Shown: positions 33,213-42,582, counted from the stretch's first letter. The stretch: 64,000 bases of DNA from Thiodiazotropha sp040506775 (GCA_040506775.1 JBEVWC010000003.1:124001-188000); one strand, 5' to 3'. Numbers and translations: made by a program. The notes: generated from the letters alone by a model not told the origin.

Positions 33213-33926
33213 TCATAGGGACTGCCCGTCCCGAAGCCACACACAGGACGCTCCCATCTGCTTGAGCTGTCGTGTATGGGCTTCGATCTCCTGATCGCTG
33301 GCATGGACCACCTTGAGAGGAGCTCGTCCGGACGGCAGACGCTGGATATTGTCCACCGTGGCATCACCGCCCGCCCCCGCGGCGGCCGCGTCGTCCAGTG
33401 ACAGAGCGGTCTGCCCACCGGTCATTCTCAGATAGACATCCGCCAGAATCTCCGCATCCAGCAAGGCGCCATGCAGTTCCCGGTGTGAGTTGTCGATATT
33501 GTAGCGTTTGCACAACGCATCCAAGCTGTTGCGCTGCCCCGGATGCATCCTTTTCGCCATCACCAGGGTATCGGTGACCGCACACAATTCGTCGATGTTC
33601 AGGGTGCTGCGCATGAACTTGAGTTCATGATTGAGGAAACCCACATCGAAGGGGGCGTTATGAATGATCAGTTCCGCCCCGCGGACGTAATCGACAAAAT
33701 CATCCACCACGTCGCAGAACCTGGGTTTGTCGGCCAGGAACTCGTTGGTGATCCCGTGCACCTCGATGGCGGCGGCATCGATCTCCCGATCCGGCTGCAG
33801 AAACTGATGGAAATTGTTACCGGTCAATCGACGATCGATCAGTTCGACACAGCCGATTTCGATGATCCGGTGACCCTGCTCCGGTTCCAGGCCGGTGGTT
33901 TCGGTATCGAGTACGATCTGTCTCAT
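33213..33926 (-). CDS. dnaQ: DNA polymerase III epsilon subunit (proofreading exonuclease)
   Basis: 237 residues. Exo I motif RQIVLDTETTGLEPEQGHRI, Exo II in AELIIHNAPFDVGFLNHEL, Exo III in HRELHGALLDAEILADVYL. The C-terminus ends with the polymerase-binding tail. Its ATG overlaps the rnhA stop (TGATGA). dnaQ and rnhA are co-directional here, whereas in E. coli they are divergent. Confidence 0.97.
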   Translation of the reverse strand: MRQIVLDTETTGLEPEQGHRIIEIGCVELIDRRLTGNNFHQFLQPDREIDAAAIEVHGITNEFLADKPRFCDVVDDFVDYVRGAELIIHNAPFDVGFLNHELKFMRSTLNIDELCAVTDTLVMAKRMHPGQRNSLDALCKRYNIDNSHRELHGALLDAEILADVYLRMTGGQTALSLDDAAAAGAGGDATVDNIQRLPSGRAPLKVVHASDQEIEAHTRQLKQMGASCVWLRDGQSL

Positions 33927-34366
33927 CAGCCGTTCATCTCTTCAATACCACGGTTGGCCAGTCGGTCTGCCAGTTCGTTCTCCGTATGCCCCGCATGCCC
34001 TTTGACCCAATGCCACTCCACCTGGTGCTTGGCCACTTCCTGGTCTAGCACCCGCCACAGATCGGCATTTTTTACCGCCTGTTTCGAGGCGGTCTTCCAA
34101 CCGTTGCGTTTCCAATTATGGATCCACTGGGTGATGCCGTTTTTCACATACTGGGAATCGGTGGTCACCCGCACCTGGCTGGGGCGCTTGAGTTGCTGCA
34201 ATCCCTGGATCACAGCCATGAGTTCCATGCGATTGTTGGTGGTGTCGGGTTCTCCGCCGTACAGCTGTTTTTCGTGTTCGGCGTAGCGCAGCACCACACC
34301 CCAGCCCCCAGGGCCGGGATTGCCTTTACAGGCGCCATCGCTGAAGAGTTCTACGAGTCGGGTCAT
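33926..34366 (-). CDS. rnhA: Ribonuclease HI
   Basis: 146 residues. The acidic catalytic set is in LFSDGACKGNPGPGGWG, NNRMELMAVIQ, VTTDSQYVKNGI and GHTENELADRLA. It removes RNA from RNA-DNA hybrids. The ATG overlaps the methyltransferase stop and its own stop overlaps dnaQ, so three genes are translationally coupled. Confidence 0.98.
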   Translation of the reverse strand: MTRLVELFSDGACKGNPGPGGWGVVLRYAEHEKQLYGGEPDTTNNRMELMAVIQGLQQLKRPSQVRVTTDSQYVKNGITQWIHNWKRNGWKTASKQAVKNADLWRVLDQEVAKHQVEWHWVKGHAGHTENELADRLANRGIEEMNG

Positions 34367-35127
34367 TCGAGTCCGTTTCTGATGGTGGGCTCAGCGGCCG
34401 TGGGCAGGACACGCTTTTTGACCGTCCATTTGGGACGAATGGAAGTCAGGGTCGCGACCCGTTTTACCGCGTGTATGATATACACCCCGCCCAGTTTCGG
34501 GTAGACCCGTTCCCCCAGTCGCTCCATGAACTGCAGTTTCTGCATCACTCCCGGACTGTTCAACGGGGGTCGAAAATGGAGATAGCGAAGCTCCAGCAGA
34601 TCGAATCCGAGCAGTGCCAGCCAGTCCGTTACCCGACCGCTGCTGAAGAAGTGACCACACCAGGGCGCGGCATTCGAGCGCAGGCGCATGAGACGCCATA
34701 CACCCCATTGACTCCAGGGATTGAAACCGCTTATCAGGACCTTGCCTTCGGGAATCAGCACCCGCTCCACCTCTCTCAACAACTGGTGAGGATCTTTGGA
34801 GAAATCCAGGGTATGAGGAAGCAGCACGCCATCGACACTATCCCCCGCGAACGGCAGCCGGGTGGCATCAGCGATGATCTGTGAGCCTTCCCGCCGTGAA
34901 TCCAGCCCCATCACCACATGATTCCGGGCGGGGCACCGCTGCAACAGGTCTTCACCTGCCCGCATCTGCCCCAACTGGACCACGTGGTAGCCGAACATGG
35001 CGTTGATGTAGGGCTCGAAGCGGGTTGCTTCCAAATCCGCCAACCCCCTGCCCAAATCATGATCAAACCACTGTTTGAGCAGATTTTGTTGGCAGGATTC
35101 CATTTTTCGCAGTTTATTTTGCCGCAT
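34363..35127 (-). CDS. Class I SAM-dependent methyltransferase
   Basis: 254 residues (or 246 from the second Met at 35103). The Rossmann methyltransferase core shows PARNHVVMGLDSRREG, IIADATRLPFAGDSVDGVLLPHTLDFSKDPHQLLREVERVL and GKVLISGFNPWSQWG. This uncharacterised methyltransferase is found beside rnhA and usually next to gloB in gammaproteobacteria; gloB is absent here. The substrate is unknown. Confidence 0.88.
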   Translation of the reverse strand: MRQNKLRKMESCQQNLLKQWFDHDLGRGLADLEATRFEPYINAMFGYHVVQLGQMRAGEDLLQRCPARNHVVMGLDSRREGSQIIADATRLPFAGDSVDGVLLPHTLDFSKDPHQLLREVERVLIPEGKVLISGFNPWSQWGVWRLMRLRSNAAPWCGHFFSSGRVTDWLALLGFDLLELRYLHFRPPLNSPGVMQKLQFMERLGERVYPKLGGVYIIHAVKRVATLTSIRPKWTVKKRVLPTAAEPTIRNGLE

Positions 35128-35458
35128 TGGTCAAGGTATTGGCTTTGCTACCGACACAAGTGTCAGGTAACCTGTGCGGTTATCGCCCTGAAACATGCCG
35201 GGATGGGTTCCGGTTACGCTGTTGCATCCTGGGACCCCGCTCGCGTGGATTTGTGCGATCTTGGAATATTGCAGGATCACTACGTCACGGTCAGGTCATC
35301 GCGATATTCGGCTTTACGGCCGGTACGCTCTGGTTTCTGAACCCGTGCACATGCAGGGCCGACTCAGTTCACAGATTGCTCAGGTGTCGTTGTTCGCAGG
35401 GAGTATTCAATATGGAAATCATACACGGCTCTGTTACCATTTTCCTCACTATTCCAGT
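35128..35458. other. Methyltransferase-mltD divergent intergenic region
   Basis: 331 bp between divergent genes. No coding frame with recognisable content and no repeat or operator seen. It contains the promoters for both directions. Confidence 0.45.
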
Positions 35459-37144
35459 ATGTCAATTACAAGCTCGAACAAACAGTTACCGCTCAAACAC
35501 CCGGCCCTGCTGATCATGAACCTGCTGTTCACCTGTCTGCTGGCAGCCTGTCAGTCTCTGCCCAACGCGGAGAAGGCCGAACTGTGGGACGAAGCCAAGT
35601 TTGCGCAACTGCCGGCTGAGACCCTGCAGATCCAACCGGCGGCAAATTCCGACCAGCTCACCCACGAGACCATGCCCGAAGTTGCGGTCGAACTGCAGGC
35701 GGTCATCGCATCGATGGAAGAACCCCTGCCCGAGGGTCTCTGGGAACGTATGACCGGGGCCTACAGCCTGAACATACCGGACAATCCGCGCATCGCCCAG
35801 GAATTCAACTGGTACCGGAGCCATTCACAATATCTGGAGCGTATCCAGGAGCGTGCCGCCCCCTTCCTCTATTTCATTCTTGATGAGATCGAGAAACGTG
35901 ACATGCCCACGGAAATCGCCCTCCTGCCAGCGGTCGAGAGCGCCTTCCGGCCTTTTGCCTATTCACCGGGTCGGGCCGCAGGAATGTGGCAGTTCATACC
36001 CGGCACCGGACGACAGTTCGGATTGAAGCAGAACTGGTGGTACGACGGACGCCGGGATGCGGTCAGCTCAACCCAGGCGGCGCTGGACTATCTGGTCTCA
36101 CTGAGCCGGCAGTTTGACGGAGACTGGGAACTCGCCCTGGCAGCCTACAACTCCGGTGCCGGCACGGTGCGAAGAGCGATTTCACGCAACCAGAAGAAAG
36201 GCAAACCAGTGGATTTCTGGTCCCTCGAATTGCCGGATGAAACCAGTGCCTACGTACCGCGGCTACTCGCCCTGGCGCGCATCTTCCGGGATGCCGGAGA
36301 GTTGGGGATCGACCTGCTGGAGATCCCCGATGAGCCCTACTTCACCACAGTGGACATTCAATCCCAGCTGGATCTGGCCCTGGCCGCCGAGATGGCGGAT
36401 ATCACCCTTGACGAGTTGTATCTGCTGAATGCGGGATTCAACCGCTGGGCCACGGACCCTGACGGTCCCCATCAGTTGACCCTGCCGATCGATCGCGAAG
36501 CCCGCTTCACAGAGCAACTTGCTGCGCTCCCCCCGGAGAAACGTCTCTCCTGGACCCGCTACAAAATCAAATCCGGTGACGCACTCAGCACCATCGCCCG
36601 ACGCTTTGGCACAACCACCGAACTGCTGCGGGATGTAAACAAGCTCAGCGGTAACAGCATCCGCGCCGGTCGCCACCTTTTGATCCCGGTCGCCAGCAAG
36701 AACCTGGATCAGTACGCACTCACTCAGACTCAACGCAAAAGTGCCATTCAGAATCGTCAGCGTAAAGGTCAGAAGGTTCACTACCGGGTAAAACCGGGAG
36801 ACAGCTTATGGACCATTGCCCGGGCGCACAAGGTCAGCTACAAAAAGCTGGCAGCCTGGAACGGCATGGCCCCAGGGGACCCATTGAAAACCGGCCAGAA
36901 ACTGGTCATCTGGGTCAAACCGGCCTCCTCCAAAGGCAAGGTTTCCATGATCGACCTGCAGCCCTCGGCGATCCAAAGCCGGCTTCACTATAAGGTGCGT
37001 CCAGGGGATTCACTGTCCCGCATCGCCGAGCGCTTCAAGGTTTCGGTCAATGATCTCAAACGCTGGAACACCCTTGACGACAAGTATCTGAGACCGGGCC
37101 AGAGCATCAATCTCTACGTGGATGTCACCGAACAGACCCTCTGA
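35459..37144 (+). CDS. mltD: Membrane-bound lytic murein transglycosylase D with three LysM domains
   Basis: 561 residues from the ATG at 35459; the ATG at 35516 gives a shorter lipoprotein signal (NLLFTCLLAAC, lipobox LAAC) and could be the true start. The lytic transglycosylase domain has the catalytic Glu in LPAVESAFRPFAYSPGRAAG and MWQFIPGTGRQFGL. Three LysM repeats follow (YKIKSGDALSTIARRFG, YRVKPGDSLWTIARAHK, YKVRPGDSLSRIAERFK). It is an outer-membrane lipoprotein that cleaves peptidoglycan to 1,6-anhydro ends. E. coli MltD has two LysM domains, so this has one more. Confidence 0.93.
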   Translation: MSITSSNKQLPLKHPALLIMNLLFTCLLAACQSLPNAEKAELWDEAKFAQLPAETLQIQPAANSDQLTHETMPEVAVELQAVIASMEEPLPEGLWERMTGAYSLNIPDNPRIAQEFNWYRSHSQYLERIQERAAPFLYFILDEIEKRDMPTEIALLPAVESAFRPFAYSPGRAAGMWQFIPGTGRQFGLKQNWWYDGRRDAVSSTQAALDYLVSLSRQFDGDWELALAAYNSGAGTVRRAISRNQKKGKPVDFWSLELPDETSAYVPRLLALARIFRDAGELGIDLLEIPDEPYFTTVDIQSQLDLALAAEMADITLDELYLLNAGFNRWATDPDGPHQLTLPIDREARFTEQLAALPPEKRLSWTRYKIKSGDALSTIARRFGTTTELLRDVNKLSGNSIRAGRHLLIPVASKNLDQYALTQTQRKSAIQNRQRKGQKVHYRVKPGDSLWTIARAHKVSYKKLAAWNGMAPGDPLKTGQKLVIWVKPASSKGKVSMIDLQPSAIQSRLHYKVRPGDSLSRIAERFKVSVNDLKRWNTLDDKYLRPGQSINLYVDVTEQTL

Positions 37145-37219
37145 ACTCCGCCCGGGTCGACTGATCCTGCCAGGTTGTTTTAAGCGAATATGATCGAAAC
37201 CCTGTTTAATGTGTGGTTT

Positions 37220-37233
37220 TTGATCTGAATCAA
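37220..37233. promoter_or_regulatory. Perfect FNR box upstream of the 62-aa gene
   Basis: TTGAT-CTGA-ATCAA, an exact match to the FNR consensus, 84 bp upstream of the next ATG. With a start site near 37268 it would sit at the activating -41.5 position. An fnr gene lies 4.3 kb away. Confidence 0.75.
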
Positions 37234-37316
37234 GAAATCGATGGGTTTTTTTGACACCTCCCGGCAGCCTGAAGGAGTATCGCTGCTGGCTACCCTGCCT
37301 AACTGAGGTGTCATCG

Positions 37317-37505
37317 ATGAGTAATGAGTGTCGCTTGAGAGACGGAGCGGAATTGAATCTGCCCGATGTTGAAAAAATCGCCCTGGCGCTGAAATCCCTG
37401 GCCACCTATTCCATGTTGGCCTATGAGCATGATGACGATCCCCATGATCTGGACGAAGTGGTTCAGGACGGATTGGACGCGATTGACCGGCTGTTCAGCT
37501 GCTGA
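37317..37505 (+). CDS. 62-aa hypothetical protein, probable FNR target
   Basis: ATG at 37317 with GAGGTG 7 bases upstream. The protein begins MSNECRLRDGAELNLPDVEK and ends DAIDRLFSC. It is small, acidic (HDDDPHDLDEVV), soluble, with two cysteines (residues 5 and 62) near the termini. It is not assigned to a family. Its upstream region has a perfect FNR box, suggesting low-oxygen expression. It is between mltD and the convergent iron transporter ATPase gene. Confidence 0.7.
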   Translation: MSNECRLRDGAELNLPDVEKIALALKSLATYSMLAYEHDDDPHDLDEVVQDGLDAIDRLFSC

Positions 37506-37615
37506 TTCCATATGCAGCCAACTTTAACAGGTTGTTGAGGTTCGCCCGGACTCAAAAGCCAATGTGGCCCTACTGAGCAGAACCTCATCAGCCTGTTACA
37601 GATTCCGACCCGCCC

Positions 37616-38722
37616 TCAACCCACAATTTTCAGAACAGGTGACTGCTTCTCCCCAGCCGGGTTACGCCATTGATCGGGAGCATCCGGAAACGCCACCAGA
37701 GTATCCAGGTTAAGTCGCACTCCCAGTTGATCACCGATATCAAACGGCCGTTGACTGCGCACCCGGCATGGCACGCGAGCGCCACTGGGCAATCCAAGGG
37801 TATAGAGATAATCAGCTCCCTGAAACACCCGTTCGAGGATTTCCAGTTTCATGGGACTTGCCTCGTCGTGGCACAACGCATCGGGCCGAATCAGCAATTG
37901 AACGGGCTGACCCGCAACCAACTCTTGTGTTCCGAGCCCCTTGACCCGGCCGAGTTCGGAGTCGATCCAAGCGTCCCCGATCACCCGGCCTGAGACCCGG
38001 GCACCCTCACCGATGAAATCCGCAACGAAGCGGTCCTGTGGATGATGATACAGGGCGTATCCGGTATCCCATTGCCTGAGCCGGCCCTCACCCAGAACGC
38101 CAATCATATCCGCCATGGCAAACGCCTCCTGCTGGTCATGGGTAACCAGAATGGCGGTGACCGCTTCCCGCTTCAGGATCGCACGAATCTCCTGCGCCAA
38201 CTGACCGCGCAGCTCCACGTCCAATCCGGAAAACGGCTCATCGAGGAGCAGAATCTCGGGTTTCGGAGCCAACGCCCGAATCAGGGCGACCCGCTGCTGC
38301 TGCCCACCCGACAGCTGATGTGGAAACTGTTCCCCATAGCCGCTCAATCCCACCAGCTCGAGTAGTGTCCTGACCCGCTCACGGCGATTCCACGCCTTCA
38401 TGCCACGCAGACCGAAGGCCACGTTGTCCTCAATGTTGAGGTGCGGGTAGAGGGCAAAGTCCTGGAACACCATACCTACCCGCCGCTTCTCAGGGGCAAG
38501 GGTACGCCCGGGGTGGGAGACCCGGGTACCGTGCAGATGGATCTCACCGGCAGAAACCGGTTCGAACCCGGCAATGGCCCTGAGCAGGCTGGTCTTACCG
38601 CATCCGCTGGGGCCCAGCAGGCTGGCAATTTCACCCCGCAGCAAGGCGAAACTCACCTCACTGACCACCGGTTCACCGGCATATCGGACCGAGACGTCTT
38701 TGACTTCAAGTTGACTTGGCAT
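37616..38722 (-). CDS. fbpC: Iron(III) ABC transporter ATP-binding protein
   Basis: 368 residues. Walker A LLGPSGCGKTSLLRAI, signature HQLSGGQQQRVALIRAL, Walker B ILLLDEPFSGLD, H-loop ILVTHDQQEA, and a C-terminal regulatory region typical of the FbpC/CysA/MalK group. It energises FbpB. Its start overlaps the end of fbpB by 17 bp. Assignment to iron rests on FbpA and the Fur-like box. Confidence 0.92.
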   Translation of the reverse strand: MPSQLEVKDVSVRYAGEPVVSEVSFALLRGEIASLLGPSGCGKTSLLRAIAGFEPVSAGEIHLHGTRVSHPGRTLAPEKRRVGMVFQDFALYPHLNIEDNVAFGLRGMKAWNRRERVRTLLELVGLSGYGEQFPHQLSGGQQQRVALIRALAPKPEILLLDEPFSGLDVELRGQLAQEIRAILKREAVTAILVTHDQQEAFAMADMIGVLGEGRLRQWDTGYALYHHPQDRFVADFIGEGARVSGRVIGDAWIDSELGRVKGLGTQELVAGQPVQLLIRPDALCHDEASPMKLEILERVFQGADYLYTLGLPSGARVPCRVRSQRPFDIGDQLGVRLNLDTLVAFPDAPDQWRNPAGEKQSPVLKIVG

Positions 38723-40370
38723 GGCGTGACCGTGTGATGGATCGACTCAAAAGGATAACCGGCAGAATGCCCACCGCGACAATGCTCAGGGCGGCATAGG
38801 CAGCATCCGCGAGGCGCTCGTCGGAGGCCAGTTCGTAGGCCCGTACCGAGAGGGTATTGAAATTGAAGGGTCTGAGGATCAGGGTGGCCGGCAGCTCTTT
38901 GAGCACGTCGACGAATACCAGCAATAGGGCTGTCAGCAGGCTGCCCTTGAGCATCGGCACATGGACCCGACGCAGGATCTCCCGGGGTCCGCTGCCCAGG
39001 GAGCGGGCCACCTCGTCCATCGAGGGACGGATCTTGCCTAAGCCTGCCTCCACGGTCTGCAGTGAAACTGCCAGAAAACGTACCAGGTAGGCAAACAGCA
39101 GTGCCACCAAAGTACCGCTGAGCAACAGACCACTCGACCAGCCGAACCGGGCTCGCATCCACTCATCCAGTTGGTTGTCCAGCGCTGCAAACGGGATCAT
39201 GACCCCAATGGCAATGACCGTTCCGGGTATGGCGTAGCCCATGGAAGCAATCCTCACCGCCGAGGCCACCAACCAGCCCCCCTGCAGGCGACGGGCATAG
39301 CCGAAAAAAAGGGCCAGCAGAAGGGCCAGCAGGGCGGCAACGCCCGCCAGCATCAGGCTGTTCAGGATAAGCTCCAGAAACTGCCCATCCAGCCGTTCCT
39401 CGGCAGTGGTCAATGCCCAGGTGAGGAGTTGACCGGAAGGCAGCAAAAATCCGAAAAACAGGGTTCCACCACAGATCATCCAGGCGCCCCATGCCTGTCC
39501 GCGGCTCAGCCGGAACCGGTCCAGTCCCTGATGCCTCTGGGTGGTATGGTGATATCGGGCGCGACGCCGGGAACCCTTTTCCATCAACACCAGGGTGAAC
39601 ACGAACAACAGCAGCACCGCGGAGAGCTGCGCAGCGGCGGCGGCATTGTCCAACCCATACCAGGTGCGAAATATGCCCGTGGTAAAGGTGCTGACACCAA
39701 AATACTGCACGGTTCCGTAGTCGGCCAGGGTTTCCATCAATGCCAGGGACAGGCCCGCCACGATGGCGGGTCGCGCCATTGGCAGAGCCACCTTGAAAAA
39801 ACTTCGCCAGGGTCCGTTGCCAAGGGTCCGGCTCACATCCAGCACACACAGGGACTGGTTCAGAAATGCCGCGCGGGCCAGCAGGTAGACATAAGGATAG
39901 AGCACCAGGGTCAGCATCAGCACAGCCCCACCCAGGGAGCGGATTTCCGGAAACCAGTAATCGCCATAACCCAACCCGGTGACCCCCCTGAACCAGGATT
40001 GCAAAGGCCCGGCAAAGTCGAACAGACCGGTATAGGTATAGGCGATGATATAGGCCGGAATCGCCATCGGCAGCAACAGGGCCCACTCGAACACCCCGCG
40101 CCCGGGAAATTCACACATACTGGTCAGCCAGGCGGTGCTTACGCCCAGAATCAAAACACCGCAGGCCACCCCAAGCATCAACAGCAGGGAGTTGACCACA
40201 TAATCCTTGAGGGTGGTTTCCACCAGATGCCGCCATACCTCCCCGGAGGGTTCGAACAGGTATCCCGCCACCACCAGCACCGGCAACGCCAGAACAACAG
40301 CCAGCAAGCCGGCCCCGATCCCCCACAGGTTGATGCTAGGTCTGGGAAGAACCGTGGTCGCGATCATCAT
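38706..40370 (-). CDS. fbpB: Iron(III) ABC transporter permease (two-domain)
   Basis: 554 residues, double-length permease with about twelve helices and two EAA loops (DVSRTLGNGPWRSFFKVALPMARPAI and DEVARSLGSGPREILRRVHVPML). Matches FbpB/SfuB, the iron or thiamine type in which both permease halves are fused. It lies in the fbpABC order on the minus strand, 48 bp after fbpA. Confidence 0.93.
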   Translation of the reverse strand: MMIATTVLPRPSINLWGIGAGLLAVVLALPVLVVAGYLFEPSGEVWRHLVETTLKDYVVNSLLLMLGVACGVLILGVSTAWLTSMCEFPGRGVFEWALLLPMAIPAYIIAYTYTGLFDFAGPLQSWFRGVTGLGYGDYWFPEIRSLGGAVLMLTLVLYPYVYLLARAAFLNQSLCVLDVSRTLGNGPWRSFFKVALPMARPAIVAGLSLALMETLADYGTVQYFGVSTFTTGIFRTWYGLDNAAAAAQLSAVLLLFVFTLVLMEKGSRRRARYHHTTQRHQGLDRFRLSRGQAWGAWMICGGTLFFGFLLPSGQLLTWALTTAEERLDGQFLELILNSLMLAGVAALLALLLALFFGYARRLQGGWLVASAVRIASMGYAIPGTVIAIGVMIPFAALDNQLDEWMRARFGWSSGLLLSGTLVALLFAYLVRFLAVSLQTVEAGLGKIRPSMDEVARSLGSGPREILRRVHVPMLKGSLLTALLLVFVDVLKELPATLILRPFNFNTLSVRAYELASDERLADAAYAALSIVAVGILPVILLSRSITRSRHAKST

Positions 40371-40418
40371 CAGACACCCCGGAATCCATCAATCTGCGGT
40401 CCAGCCATGACAACCTGT

Positions 40419-41444
40419 CTATTTCCACCCGGCCCGATCCATGATCCGAACCGCTTCGGGATTGAAACGACCGAGTTGACCCAGATTGAGTCCGTCCTTC
40501 TTGAATTCACCCCAGCTTGCGAGCAGTTCTCCGGGGGGGACATCATCACGCACCGGATACTCCCCATTGGTTTCCGCATACCAGGCCTGTGACTCCGCAT
40601 TGACCAGGAACTCGAGCAGTTTGAGCGCCGCCTCGGGATGCTTCGCGGATTTGATCACCGCGGCGCCACTGATATTCACATGGGAGCCTCGCCCTTGCTG
40701 GTTGGGCCAGAAGACCCCCATCTGTTCGGCGGCCTGGCGTTGATGTACGTCTTTTGAAGTCAGCATCCCCGCCAGGTAGTAGGTGTTGGCGATGGCCAGA
40801 TCACACTGCCCCGCCGCAGCCGCCAGGATCTGGTCACGATCACCACCTTTGGGTTCTCGGGCAAACTGGGGCACAAAGGCCTCAGCCCACATCTCAGTGG
40901 CCTCGGCCCCATTCGCGGCGATCATCGACGCTACCAGAGACTGATTGTAGATGTTGCCGGAGGAGCGGATACAGATGCGGCCTTTCCATTCGGGCTCGGT
41001 GAGCGCTTCGTAACTCGACAGGGTCTTGGGATCGACACGCTGCTTTACATACAGAATCGGGCGCGCCCGCAGGGATAGACCAAACCAGTGACCCTGGGGA
41101 TCGCGGTATTGCATCGGAATCGTGGATTCCAATATCTCGGATGTGACAGCCTGGGTGACCCCCGCTTCCCTGGCCCTGTGCAGGCGACCTGCATCGGTGG
41201 TAATCAACAGATCCGCCGGCGTATTCCGACCTTCTCTCTGCAGACGATGCAACAGGGCATCAGCCTTGCCTGTGACCAGATTGACTTTGATCCCGGTTTC
41301 TGTGGTAAACCGGACCAGCAGAGGTTTGATCAGGTTTTCTTTCCTTGCGGAATACAGGTTGACCTCTGCATCCTGGGCGGCGAAAGTCGGCAGGGTCAGG
41401 CATGACATCAGTGTCAGCGCGACCAATCGTTGAAAATAAGACAC
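40419..41444 (-). CDS. fbpA: Iron(III)-binding periplasmic protein
   Basis: 341 residues from a GTG start (GGAGG 5 bases upstream). Sec signal peptide (LVALTLMSCLTLPTFA then cleavage near AQDA). The mature part starts VNLYSARKENLIKPLLVRF, and has the paired tyrosines of the iron site in IANTYYLAGML. It belongs to the FbpA/IdiA/FutA group (family 1 solute binding). A candidate Fur box lies upstream at 41481. It captures ferric iron for FbpBC. Confidence 0.94.
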   Translation of the reverse strand: MSYFQRLVALTLMSCLTLPTFAAQDAEVNLYSARKENLIKPLLVRFTTETGIKVNLVTGKADALLHRLQREGRNTPADLLITTDAGRLHRAREAGVTQAVTSEILESTIPMQYRDPQGHWFGLSLRARPILYVKQRVDPKTLSSYEALTEPEWKGRICIRSSGNIYNQSLVASMIAANGAEATEMWAEAFVPQFAREPKGGDRDQILAAAAGQCDLAIANTYYLAGMLTSKDVHQRQAAEQMGVFWPNQQGRGSHVNISGAAVIKSAKHPEAALKLLEFLVNAESQAWYAETNGEYPVRDDVPPGELLASWGEFKKDGLNLGQLGRFNPEAVRIMDRAGWK

Positions 41445-41480
41445 TCAGGCCTCCGTAACTCAATAAATGACAATGTAATG

Positions 41481-41499
41481 CAAATGATAACGATTCGTA
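41481..41499. promoter_or_regulatory. Candidate Fur box in the fbpA-cobO divergent region
   Basis: CAAATGATAACGATTCGTA agrees with the 19-bp Fur consensus (GATAATGATAATCATTATC) at about 12 positions, including the core ATGATAA. It lies 37 bp upstream of fbpA on the minus strand, overlapping the expected promoter, and 56 bp before cobO on the other strand. Confidence 0.7.
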
Positions 41500-41554
41500 T
41501 TTATATTATCAACACTCTCATTGGCAGGGGTAATCAACCCGGGACCCCGGGATC

Positions 41555-42091
41555 ATGAAAACGCGTGAGCGACGCCACGGAATCACCCTGGTGTTAACCG
41601 GGCAGGGTAAGGGCAAATCCTCGAGTGCCTTCGGCATGGTATTTCGAGCCGCTGGCTGGAACATGAAGGTGCTGGTGGTGCAGTTCATCAAGGGCAAGTG
41701 GAAAACCGGTGAGCAGCAAGCCGCCGCACGTTTCGATCAGATTGAATGGCATGCCCTGGGGGATGGTTTCACCTGGGATACCCAGAACCCTGAACAGGAC
41801 CGGAAAACCTCCCGTGACATCTGGACGTTTTGCCAGGAGAAGATACTCACCGAGGAATACGACCTGGTGGTGCTGGATGAAATTCTCTACTGCTGCGATT
41901 ACGGATGGCTGAGCGGGGAAGAGATCGCCGACTTCATCCAGGGGTCAAAGCCGGCCTGGATGCATCTCGTGCTGACCGGCCGGGGAGCGCCCCAGGCCGT
42001 GATCGACGTGGCGGATACCGTGACCGAGATGCAGCCGCTGAAACATGCCTTCGATCAGGGGATCAAGGCGGAGCAAGGGGTGGAGTTCTGA
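41555..42091 (+). CDS. cobO: Cob(I)yrinic acid a,c-diamide adenosyltransferase
   Basis: 178 residues. P-loop LTGQGKGKSSSAFGMVFRA and the Walker B-like DLVVLDEILYCCDYGWL are those of CobO/BtuR/CobA. It adds the 5'-deoxyadenosyl group to cobalamin or its precursors. It is divergent from fbpA across a Fur-like site. The remainder of the B12 pathway is not nearby, so a salvage role is possible. Confidence 0.94.
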   Translation: MKTRERRHGITLVLTGQGKGKSSSAFGMVFRAAGWNMKVLVVQFIKGKWKTGEQQAAARFDQIEWHALGDGFTWDTQNPEQDRKTSRDIWTFCQEKILTEEYDLVVLDEILYCCDYGWLSGEEIADFIQGSKPAWMHLVLTGRGAPQAVIDVADTVTEMQPLKHAFDQGIKAEQGVEF

Positions 42092-42143
42092 TATCGGGGC
42101 CGGAACAGCCGCATAGCAGACTGTTAGCATCAAGGATATTTCA

Positions 42144-42461
42144 ATGAGTTCATGGATACGATGTAAATGCGATCAACTTGTTCACACAAACATGTTTTGT
42201 GGAACAGGAATATCTCTGATCGTTGAAGAGAATTACCTCGATGTAGAAAGGCATGACAAATCCGCCGAAGACCTTATCTCTGAAATGATCGTGACACGCA
42301 CCCGCATACTGGAGTGCCAGAATTGCAATAGAGCAATAGTCCTCGATGAAAAAAATGGAATAACAAAATTCTATGCACCTGAACCCAATGCCCTACAAAT
42401 CAATCAACTACGCGCCTTCGGCATCGAACACGCTAACGGGTGCCGGTTATTGAGGTGCTGA
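42144..42461 (+). CDS. Hypothetical protein, zinc-ribbon-like, AT-rich
   Basis: 105 residues. Two cysteine pairs (CKC near residue 8 and CQNC near 58) plus C19, C99 and C105 suggest a metal-binding fold. AAGGA precedes the ATG. The gene is clearly more AT-rich than its neighbours, consistent with acquired DNA, and is followed immediately by a copy of the dispersed palindromic repeat. I do not recognise its family. Confidence 0.65.
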   Translation: MSSWIRCKCDQLVHTNMFCGTGISLIVEENYLDVERHDKSAEDLISEMIVTRTRILECQNCNRAIVLDEKNGITKFYAPEPNALQINQLRAFGIEHANGCRLLRC

Positions 42462-42466
42462 ATTAT

Positions 42467-42582
42467 TTACCACGAAGGACACGAAGGGTGGCATGTGATA
42501 GACACTCGAATCGACCCTTCGTGCGCTTCGTGTCCTTCGTGGTGAGATGGATTGGCAAGGCAACCCAAGGTATTGGAGAAGA
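42467..42582. repeat. Dispersed palindromic repeat, copy B (inverted relative to copy A)
   Basis: TTACCACGAAGGACACGAAG is followed 25 bases later by CGTGCGCTTCGTGTCCTTCG and GTGGT, then GGTGAGATGGATTGG..AGGTATTGGAGAAG. Its reverse complement matches copy A at 33038-33160 over the lead-in and the palindrome. Confidence 0.85.
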
